Assembly (NCBI GenBank): GCA_964531165.1
Contig: CAZHEA010000119.1
Coordinates: 1 to 7,729, forward strand
DNA: 7,729 nt
Source of the DNA: SZUA-229 sp964531165
GTDB taxonomy: Bacteria; Pseudomonadota; Gammaproteobacteria; SZUA-229
Direction: 5' to 3'
Of this stretch, positions 1 through 3,875 are shown piece after piece. Within the stretch, counting starts at the first letter, position 1. Every line of letters starts with the position of its first letter. The notes below the pieces were generated by a model that ran no database searches, was not told the origin of the DNA, and saw nothing but the letters and a program-made list of their open reading frames with translations. The position numbers were made by a program, and so were the translations under genes.

Positions 1-2
1 AT

Positions 3-83
3 AATGAAATAGTAATATATGTAATTGCTGTCGGAAAGAGAGAACGTGGCTTGGTCTATAGTAAGGCCGAAGAAAGAAAATAG
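3..83 (+). CDS. RelE/ParE-family toxin, C-terminal end (partial, starts before the window)
   Basis: An open frame enters from the left edge and gives 26 residues, N-E-I-V-I-Y-V-I-A-V-G-K-R-E-R, then GLVYSKAEERK and a TAG at 81-83. The hydrophobic strand followed by A-V-G-K-R-E-R and a basic end is how RelE/ParE-superfamily toxins commonly finish. RelE members are ribosome-dependent mRNA endonucleases and ParE members poison gyrase; the fragment is too short to decide which. The stop codon overlaps the first base of a GCATAAC box (83-89), identical to the R'' box after the NERD gene, so this was probably the gene of an integron cassette. Any antitoxin gene lies outside the window. Family call moderate, because only the tail is visible. 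Confidence 0.6.
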   Translation, partial: NEIVIYVIAVGKRERGLVYSKAEERK

Positions 84-104
84 GCATAACGAAACATTGC
101 AGTC
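83..104 (+). other. Left half of an attC site, interrupted by an IS3-family remnant
   Basis: GCATAAC at 83-89 is an R''-type core box directly after the toxin stop codon. The following GAAACATTGCAGTCTGACC resembles the L'' side of the intact attC at 1159, which shares TCTGACC. The right half is missing here because the IS3-family sequence begins at about 105. A candidate for the displaced right half is at 591-633. The site is inferred from the box and its position, since no pairing partner is adjacent. Confidence 0.5.
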
Positions 105-173
105 TGACCCGAAAAGTTAGGAACTTCCCCCAGTTTTGAACACATCTAATTTTAAAACTATTAGAGGTGCTAC

Positions 174-504
174 ATGGCTAGAAAAATCAAATACGATACT
201 TGTGGCGATGATTTCAAGGCAACGGCAGTCGCTCTGGGTGAACTGCCCACGGTAAAGGCCACGGATATTGCACAAGTGCTCGATATTCATCCCGTAATGT
301 TATACCGTTGGGAAAAAGAACTTAACGACGGAATCATCATGGAAAAAAAAAGACAAAGGTACACTAGACACTGAAGAGAAAAGCGAGCTCAAACGTTTAC
401 GTAAGCTTGAAAAAGAGCATGATGAGCTATTGATGAAGCATGACCTTCTAAAAAAAAGCATCCAATTCTGTTCGGATCGAAAAAAGAAATCTTCGAATTC
501 ATAG
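174..504 (+). pseudogene. IS3-family transposase OrfA, frameshifted
   Basis: The start ATG at 174 has GAGGTG 4 nt upstream. Residues 1-56 (to G-I-I-M) form an IS3 OrfA helix-turn-helix, with K-A-T-D-I-A-Q-V-L-D-I-H followed by M-L-Y-R-W-E-K-E-L, which binds the element's terminal repeats. The frame then enters a run of nine A's (343-351) and terminates at 374. With eight A's the frame would continue as KKDKGTLDTEEKSELKRLRK and LEKEHDELLMKHDLLKK, the leucine-zipper coiled coil expected in the second half of OrfA, to a TAG at 502-504. One inserted A therefore explains the break. Alternatively the A9 run could be read by transcriptional slippage, but the truncated orfB makes decay more likely. 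Confidence 0.8.
480..486 (+). promoter_or_regulatory. A6G slippery heptamer for -1 programmed frameshifting
   Basis: The heptamer A-AAA-AAG sits in the correct phase of the restored orfA frame (CGA AAA AAG). A -1 shift leads into the orfB frame, which reads K-E-I-F-E-F-I-D-S-K-R. This is the standard way IS3-family elements make the OrfAB fusion transposase. The phase and motif are read directly; activity is inferred and pointless in this truncated copy. Confidence 0.7.
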
Positions 505-581
505 ACTCAAAACGAGATGATTATAAACTCAATACAATGTGTGACGTATACGATGTTACGCGTGAAGGGTATTATTCATGA
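483..581 (+). pseudogene. IS3-family transposase OrfB, N-terminal fragment
   Basis: In the -1 frame after the slippery site the sequence reads KEIFEFIDSKRDDYKLNTMC then DVYDVTREGYYS, followed by a TGA at 579-581. This matches the HTH_21-like start of IS3 OrfB proteins, where the pattern I-F-x-F-I-D ends in S-x-x-G-Y-Y. Normal OrfB proteins are about 270-300 residues with an integrase core carrying a DDE triad. Here only about 32 codons remain and the catalytic core is absent. Confidence 0.75.
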
Positions 582-590
582 CTGGGGGAA

Positions 591-633
591 TTTCCTTACG
601 GCCAAAAGCAGGCCGCAAGAAAAAACGTAAGGC
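591..633 (+). other. Degraded attC-like right half
   Basis: CTTACGGCC (595-603), an AAAAGCA loop and GGCCGCAAG (611-619) form a hairpin followed by an A run. It closely resembles the central stem of the intact attC at 1159-1244, which has CTTACGGCC then GCCGTAAG and an A run. A GTAAGGC at 627-633 sits where the R' core GTTAGGY would be expected, one base off. It is probably the 3' part of the attC broken by the IS at 105. It may be recombination-dead because the third core base is A rather than T, and the L' segment is short or missing. Confidence 0.45.
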
Positions 634-1238
634 AAACAATAACTGGAAATATATTTGGAGTATTTATGTATAAAACTGGAATCATAATAATAACATCACT
701 ACTTGTCTCTGGCTGCATATCTGAAGGTGAAATCAAGTCATCTGGAGTGGGTAGATTCATACATGCAGGGCCAACTAATGCCGATGCTGACATACTATCC
801 ACAAAATGGAAATATGGTTTTAAGTTCTCTGCCGACACTCAATATGTGACTCAAATAAAATTATCTTGCGCATCAATTCCAGGCACTACGATAATAATTA
901 AAAAAGAGGATTTAAATATAAACTCAAATAAAGTAGCTTTTTGGGATGGCGAGACTTTACCAATCTCTAAAACAGCTACACCGTGGTTATTCGATTCATC
1001 TACTACACATACAACATGTGAAGCAATAATATCACGCTCTGGAGTCCCAGACGTAATCGAAAGAGCCCCGGTTACATTTACTGGCGCAACTAAATCAGCG
1101 ACTCTTTATCAAATGAAAGAAGCTCATGAATATAACAAAAAGTTGAAGAAATAAAATTACCTAACAAAAAAATCAACTCTGACCATTTTTCTTACGGCCT
1201 AAAGACGCCGTAAGAAAAAATATCAGGCTATTAAAGCG
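628..1238 (+). mobile_element. Integron gene cassette carrying the lipoprotein gene
   Basis: This is the interval from the degraded core at 627-633 to the crossover point of the attC at 1159-1244. The cassette's R'' box ACCTAAC predicts a left core GTTAGGT, and GTAAGGC is found, which differs at two positions. The right boundary is well supported. The left boundary is tentative. It holds one gene in the usual orientation, close to its attC. Confidence 0.55.
666..1154 (+). CDS. Small lipoprotein of unknown function
   Basis: The 162-residue product begins with a short hydrophobic signal (residues 4-14) and a lipobox L-V-S-G-C with the lipidated cysteine at position 17, so it is predicted to be an envelope lipoprotein. 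TTGGAG ends about 6 nt before the ATG and supports this start. The mature part is rich in beta-type segments, has two further cysteines (C68 and C118) that could form a disulfide, and a lysine-rich tail. I do not recognise the family. The gene fills an integron cassette: its TAA is 4 nt before the attC that starts at 1159. No internal promoter was obvious, so expression may depend on upstream transcription. The export prediction is fairly sure; the function is unknown. Confidence 0.8.
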   Translation: MYKTGIIIITSLLVSGCISEGEIKSSGVGRFIHAGPTNADADILSTKWKYGFKFSADTQYVTQIKLSCASIPGTTIIIKKEDLNINSNKVAFWDGETLPISKTATPWLFDSSTTHTTCEAIISRSGVPDVIERAPVTFTGATKSATLYQMKEAHEYNKKLKK

Positions 1239-1244
1239 TTAGAT
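1159..1244 (+). other. Integron attC recombination site (lipoprotein cassette)
   Basis: R'' is ACCTAAC (1159-1165) and R' is GTTAGAT (1238-1244), fitting the RYYYAAC and GTTRRRY consensus. Between them lie a partly complementary L''/L' pair (ACTCTGA and TCAGGCT) and a long central stem, ATTTTTCTTACGGC against GCCGTAAGAAAAAAT, nearly perfect around a short loop. The folded bottom strand is the substrate of an integron tyrosine recombinase, which would cross over between the G and first T at 1238/1239. At 86 bp the length is normal for attC. Confidence 0.85.
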
Positions 1245-1559
1245 GCCAGTCAAAAGAATATCAATTGCACCAAGAATTTCATAACGATATTGTTCAAGTG
1301 ATCCAGCGTTTTTCTTAAGCAAAGAAACGGGAACCGATGTCATCTGATGGGTTAGTAAAACATAATTTTTACCTTCAATATCAAATACAGGGCAAAGGTT
1401 CTTAGCATTTGTATTATTAGTCGTCTTATCTAAAGACAATGGTATAACAACTCTTGAATTTAAACTTTCAAGTAAATCACTTTGTACATCTACAAAGAAT
1501 GGGTATATTTTCTTAGAGCTTTTATTCTCATTTTTATATAATGAATACTGGTTCATCAT
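1239..1559 (-). CDS. ccdB: CcdB-family gyrase-poisoning toxin
   Basis: The 106-residue protein has the CcdB landmarks F-V-D-V-Q-S-D-L-L, R-V-V-I-P-L, L-C-P-V-F, L-L-T-H-Q-M, S-V-P-V-S and the C-terminal G-I. CcdB proteins trap DNA gyrase by binding the GyrA dimer; the last three residues (Trp-Gly-Ile in the F-plasmid protein) are critical. Here the ending is L-L-T-G-I, so the tryptophan is threonine, which may weaken or change gyrase poisoning. Translation is coupled to ccdA by an ATGA overlap at 1556-1559; a second ATG follows immediately. The TAA stop (1241-1239) lies inside the upstream attC core GTTAGAT. Family assignment is firm; toxicity is not shown. Confidence 0.92.
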   Translation of the reverse strand: MMNQYSLYKNENKSSKKIYPFFVDVQSDLLESLNSRVVIPLSLDKTTNNTNAKNLCPVFDIEGKNYVLLTHQMTSVPVSLLKKNAGSLEQYRYEILGAIDILLTGI

Positions 1560-1801
1560 AACTCTCTAAATGAGTCTGAGAATAAACCATTTTTTTCGGC
1601 TAAATCATTAAGGGCATTAATTGCTTCTTTATTATCTTTAAGCCATAAATCTCGTGCTGTAGTTCTCACTTGTAACGCCAAAGCTTGTTCCAAAGTGGCT
1701 GACAAATTAATTTTTAACCCGCGCGCCTTCTTAAGTAAGTCACTGTTTATACTTAGGTTTGTTGGCTTTTTTGGTGCATCCACATCATATATATACTGCA
1801 T
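1556..1801 (-). CDS. ccdA: CcdA-family antitoxin
   Basis: The 81-residue protein matches CcdA: an N-terminal DNA-binding segment (K-P-T-N-L-S-I-N-S-D-L-L-K-K-A-R), a helix (S-A-T-L-E-Q-A-L) and a C-terminal toxin-binding tail with W-L-K-D-N-K-E-A-I, then N-G-L-F-S-D-S-F-R. In this family the tail wraps CcdB and pulls it off gyrase, while the ribbon-helix-helix dimer represses the operon. It is the first gene of the pair, and its TGA overlaps the ccdB ATG by four bases. A perfect inverted repeat just upstream (1816-1844) is the likely operator. Only a weak purine-rich ribosome site (GAGAG) precedes the ATG. Confidence 0.9.
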   Translation of the reverse strand: MQYIYDVDAPKKPTNLSINSDLLKKARGLKINLSATLEQALALQVRTTARDLWLKDNKEAINALNDLAEKNGLFSDSFREL

Positions 1802-1815
1802 ACTCTATTCTCTCA

Positions 1816-1844
1816 ATATATGCGCATTAAACATGCGCATATAT
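1816..1844 (-). promoter_or_regulatory. Inverted repeat, probable ccdAB operator
   Basis: Two perfect 12-bp arms (ATATATGCGCAT and ATGCGCATATAT) flank a 5-nt loop. The repeat ends 14 bp from the ccdA start codon on the minus strand. TA operons of this type are autoregulated by antitoxin and toxin-antitoxin complexes binding palindromes over the promoter. TATATT-like hexamers occur within and beside the repeat, but I could not pick a convincing -35, so the promoter itself is not placed. Confidence 0.65.
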
Positions 1845-1864
1845 AATGTAGCACTCCAATGTAC

Positions 1865-1988
1865 ATCTAACAAGTAAATTAAAGCAGACCAAAAACCCGT
1901 AGTTTGAATGGCTCTGTTTGTAGTATGCCGCTAAACCTACAATAACAACTAGCCTATTGGGTTTTGGCTGGTTATTAAAGCGTTATGC
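1865..1988 (+). other. Integron attC recombination site (ccdAB cassette)
   Basis: R'' is ATCTAAC (1865-1871) and R' is GTTATGC (1982-1988). Inner complementary arms include ATTAAAGCAGACCAAAA near the left and TTTTGGCTGGTTATTAAAG near the right, interrupted by small mismatches, as in long attC sites. The R' box departs from GTTRRRY at one position (T for R), as also happens in the Vibrio cholerae repeats. At 124 bp it is close to the length of those repeats. Confidence 0.8.
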
Positions 1989-2072
1989 TTTAAAAAACAA
2001 AGATGGCACGTTATGAATATAACTTGTCGTGTATAGATAAGCCATTTTTTATCACATCTGTATTATTATAAA

Positions 2073-2750
2073 ATGAATTTTCTACGAGGCTGGTTTGGTG
2101 AAAAGAAAACCGCATTCAATATGTGGGTGTCTCTTAATACTAATATTTATCGCAAATTTCATGACGTCATCATACCTTCAAGAAATGGAACAACACAAAT
2201 AGATCATCTTTTAGTATCAAAATATGGGCTATTTATAGTGGAAACAAAAAACAAAAAAGGATGGATATTTGGATCAGAAGAACAACCAAAATGGACACAA
2301 TCTTTATACAGTAAAAAATATTCTTTTCAAAATCCACTTAGACAAACATTCAGGCAAAAAAAAGTCCTTTCGGAATTTCTAGATATAGATGATATTGTTA
2401 TACATACAGTTATATATTTTGTAGGTAACTGTGAGTTCAAAACTAAAATGCCAGTCAATGTAATAAAATCAGGACTGGGGTCATTCATAAAAAGAAACTA
2501 TCGAACAAAACTACTTTCAGCTAAAGAAATAGAATGCATACTAAATAAACTCGAAAAGCATATATCAACGTCTACGCTTACAACCAAAGATCATATTAGA
2601 TCTTTGCAGAAAAGACACGGTTCTTCAACAGTTTGCCCTACGTGTGGATCAAACTTAATTAAAAGAACTGCAAAAAAAGGCCCAAAAGCGGGTTCTAATT
2701 TTTTAGGCTGTGAAAATTATCCTAGATGTCGGTTTACCAAAAATGCATAA
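2073..2750 (+). CDS. NERD-domain nuclease-like protein with C-terminal topoisomerase-type C4 zinc finger
   Basis: The protein has 225 residues. Residues ~8-125 form a NERD (nuclease-related) domain of the PD-(D/E)xK type: Q-I-D-H-L-L-V with Asp44, then G-L-F-I-V-E-T-K-N with Glu57 and Lys59, and Q-N-P-L-R-Q at 86-91. Residues ~188-219 form a C4 zinc finger (Cys188, Cys191, Cys213, Cys219, with L-G-C-E-N-Y-P-R-C) like those at the end of bacterial topoisomerase I, expected to bind DNA. The catalytic-looking residues are all present, so it could cut DNA. The start has no clear ribosome site. The stop codon lies in the attC R'' box. The substrate is unknown; a role against phage or plasmid DNA is a guess from cassette context. 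Confidence 0.88.
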   Translation: MNFLRGWFGEKKTAFNMWVSLNTNIYRKFHDVIIPSRNGTTQIDHLLVSKYGLFIVETKNKKGWIFGSEEQPKWTQSLYSKKYSFQNPLRQTFRQKKVLSEFLDIDDIVIHTVIYFVGNCEFKTKMPVNVIKSGLGSFIKRNYRTKLLSAKEIECILNKLEKHISTSTLTTKDHIRSLQKRHGSSTVCPTCGSNLIKRTAKKGPKAGSNFLGCENYPRCRFTKNA

Positions 2751-2790
2751 CGAATCGTTCCAGCTGAACTCGACATTATATTTAAAAGAA
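2745..2790 (+). other. Left half of an attC site after the NERD gene
   Basis: GCATAAC (2745-2751) overlaps the NERD stop codon and matches the core predicted from the cassette's left boundary. The following GAATCGTTCCAGCTGAACTC takes the L'' position. Scanning to 2900 finds no GTTRRRY box with a matching L' segment, so only half a site remains. The array therefore appears to end, or was cut by a deletion, between here and the mazEF promoter. Confidence 0.55.
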
Positions 2791-2798
2791 CATGTGCA

Positions 2799-2827
2799 TT
2801 GACAAAAAGTATAACCATGGTTATACT
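2799..2827 (+). promoter_or_regulatory. Sigma-70 promoter of the mazEF-type operon
   Basis: TTGACA (2799-2804) and TATACT (2822-2827) are separated by exactly 17 bp, a near-consensus pair. The expected start of transcription, about 7 nt after the -10, falls at 2834, the A of the antitoxin ATG. The spacer is filled by the palindrome at 2803-2832. Confidence 0.8.
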
Positions 2828-2832
2828 TTTTG
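2803..2832 (+). promoter_or_regulatory. 30-bp perfect palindrome, probable autoregulatory operator of mazEF
   Basis: The palindrome is centred on CCATGG (2815-2820) with outer arms CAAAAAG and CTTTTTG, and has no mismatch over 30 bp. It overlaps the last two bases of the -35, the whole spacer and all of the -10, so a bound antitoxin dimer or complex would block RNA polymerase. A ribbon-helix-helix antitoxin, as encoded just downstream, is the kind of protein that binds such sites. Confidence 0.75.
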
Positions 2833-2833
2833 C

Positions 2834-3070
2834 ATGAAAACAGCAATCTCAATACCCAATGAAACCTTTGATGCAGCTGAGCACTTTGCCAGCAGTACGG
2901 GCATGTCACGAAGTGAGCTCTATACAAAAGCAGTACTAGAGTATCTCAATAAATACAAATACTTAGACATAACTGATGCTCTAAATAAAGTCTATTCTGA
3001 AGCAGAGTCAAACTTGGACAGTAAGTTGCACTCAATGCAAGTAAGCTCACTATCAAAGGATGAGTGGTAG
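2834..3070 (+). CDS. Ribbon-helix-helix antitoxin, MazE/PemI type
   Basis: The 78-residue protein starts M-K-T-A-I-S-I-P-N-E and continues F-D-A-A-E-H-F-A then G-M-S-R-S-E-L-Y, a classic ribbon-helix-helix DNA-binding domain in antitoxins paired with MazF-like toxins. The C-terminal third (from about residue 45) is polar and would neutralise the toxin. An ATG at 2792 is in frame but lies upstream of the -35 element, so it cannot be transcribed from this promoter; the ATG at 2834 coincides with the predicted transcription start and has no ribosome site, giving a leaderless message. It overlaps the toxin gene. Strict mazE or pemI naming is avoided because this RHH antitoxin type is shared by several subfamilies. 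Confidence 0.85.
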   Translation: MKTAISIPNETFDAAEHFASSTGMSRSELYTKAVLEYLNKYKYLDITDALNKVYSEAESNLDSKLHSMQVSSLSKDEW

Positions 3071-3408
3071 TGAAAAAAGGTGAAATTTGGTGGACTTCGT
3101 TAGAGGAACCTCGCGGTTCTGAACCGGGGTTTCGTCGACCTGTCGTTATTATCTCCTCCAATGAATTTAATAAAAGCAAAATCCAAACAATAATAGTTGC
3201 TGCTATAACATCGAACACTCGTTTAGCTGAGGCTCCTGGGAATTTCAAATTAACTAAAAAAGGCTCAGGCTTAAATCGTGAATCAGTTGTAAATGTCTCA
3301 CAATTATTAACACTAGATAAATCCTACTTGAACGAAAAATCAGGTAAATTAAATACAAAACAAAATCAACTATTAAACTATGGTTTGCAACTAGCATTAA
3401 ACATATAA
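3064..3408 (+). CDS. MazF/PemK-family mRNA interferase toxin
   Basis: The 114-residue protein has the MazF/PemK pattern: K-K-G-E-I-W-W near the start, a G-S-E-P-G-F-R-R-P-V-V-I-I-S loop and strand, I-I-V-A-A-I-T-S-N and then S-V-V-N-V-S-Q. Members are ribosome-independent endoribonucleases that cut single-stranded RNA at short motifs; the conserved Arg in R-R-P and the Thr-Ser of I-T-S are the residues usually involved. Start codons are GTG at 3064 or GTG at 3070. The latter overlaps the antitoxin TAG by one base (TAGTG), and either implies translational coupling. The length is normal for an intact toxin. Cleavage specificity cannot be read from sequence. Confidence 0.9.
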   Translation: MVVKKGEIWWTSLEEPRGSEPGFRRPVVIISSNEFNKSKIQTIIVAAITSNTRLAEAPGNFKLTKKGSGLNRESVVNVSQLLTLDKSYLNEKSGKLNTKQNQLLNYGLQLALNI

Positions 3409-3587
3409 AAAACATAACACATATAGAGGGTCTCTTATCGCAGTCTACTGCTGCCCGTTATTTCTTAATCCGTTAAGCCAAACAGGGCCACTAGACATTC
3501 ATCGGTTAACCTTGTGAAGGCGCTATTCAAAAAAGCGGGTTTACTTAAGCTCAAGTAACCAGTTAGTTCAGGTTCAGCAGAATACGC
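3409..3587. other. Intergenic stretch between mazF and the oxidoreductase remnant
   Basis: No gene is seen. It holds a small hairpin GCAGT-CT-ACTGC (3430-3441), a second hairpin GGTTTACTT/AAGTAACC (about 3537-3560, one bulge), and ACATAAC (3412-3418) with GTTAAGC (3472-3478), which look like attC cores but lack paired inner arms. It may be a junction between the toxin module and the decayed chromosomal gene. Confidence 0.4.
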
Positions 3588-3875
3588 AATGCTACCGTTT
3601 GTAATGCCGGCTTTCTCGGTGGTAATGATCCCATTTCATTTAATCCACTTACTGATATGCCATCATCTGTTAATCTCAACTTTTTTGCGTGCTACATGCT
3701 TGGCACTGATTATTTTCCTATCAGTGAAATTCCTATGCAACAAATGCTAAAGTGCGCTGAACAAGGAAAATATAAAACCAAACCTTCAAAGGCATTTGAT
3801 TTCAAGGACATTTCAACGGCACATCAATTCATGGAAAGCAATAAAGCATGTGGAAAAATAGTAATTGTAATATAA
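3588..3875 (+). pseudogene. C-terminal remnant of a zinc-type alcohol dehydrogenase/quinone oxidoreductase
   Basis: The frame reads N-A-T-V-C-N-A-G-F-L-G-G-N-D-P-I-S from 3588 and, from the ATG at 3657, V-N-L-N-F-F-A then M-L-G-T-D-Y-F-P, ending A-H-Q-F-M-E-S-N-K-A-C-G-K-I-V-I. This is the usual end of medium-chain dehydrogenase/reductase proteins, which are about 320-350 residues with an N-terminal GroES-like domain and a Rossmann fold binding NAD(P)H. Only about 95 residues of homology remain. No start with a ribosome site precedes it, and a TAG is in frame at 3564. The first two thirds of the gene are gone, probably removed by the event that brought in the mazEF module or array end. Confidence 0.75.

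Larger units (their letters stand above)
105..584 (+). mobile_element. IS3-family insertion sequence, 5' part only, decayed
   Basis: The element holds a transposase orfA with a frameshift and the first ~32 codons of orfB, joined by a typical A6G slippery site at 480-486. The left end is placed near the TGACCC at 105 because IS3-family ends usually begin with TG. The right end, and most of orfB with its DDE catalytic core, is absent. The right boundary near 584 is an estimate: orfB homology stops at its Tyr-Tyr-Ser around 578, and attC-like sequence begins by about 591. No target duplication or right terminal repeat could be identified. It cannot transpose by itself. Confidence 0.75.
1239..1982 (+). 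mobile_element. Integron gene cassette carrying ccdAB in reverse orientation
   Basis: The interval is bounded by two core-site crossover points. The left core GTTAGAT (1238-1244) is the exact reverse complement of the cassette's own R'' box ATCTAAC (1865-1871), as required when a circular cassette regenerates one attC. The 744-bp unit holds a complete ccdA-ccdB operon on the minus strand, with its own operator-like repeat next to the attC end. Confidence 0.8.
1983..2790 (+). mobile_element. Integron gene cassette carrying the NERD gene, right end truncated
   Basis: The left boundary is the core GTTATGC (1982-1988). Its reverse complement GCATAAC recurs exactly at 2745-2751 as the R'' box after the gene, which fits one cassette. 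No R' core is found downstream before the mazEF promoter, so the attC seems to have lost its right half and the end given here is approximate. The ~84 bp between the left core and the start codon holds no gene. Confidence 0.65.

Noticed and set aside
1187..1219. Rho-independent terminator after the lipoprotein gene
   Set aside because: The strong stem is the central hairpin of the attC. The T run is on the 5' side and A's on the 3' side, the wrong way round for a terminator on the plus strand, and likewise on the minus strand.
2792..2833. Upstream in-frame ATG at 2792 as the antitoxin start
   Set aside because: It precedes the -35 box of a near-consensus promoter and would put the palindromic operator inside the coding sequence. 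The family's usual N-terminus (M-K-T-A-I-S-I-P) begins at 2834.
2946..3248. Minus-strand open frame across mazE and mazF
   Set aside because: A shadow of two clear toxin-antitoxin genes on the other strand.
3412..3478. Another attC after mazF (ACATAAC and GTTAAGC)
   Set aside because: The cores fit loosely, but no L''/L' arms pair, and no GTTATGT core exists upstream of mazE to complete a cassette. Left as an intergenic note only.
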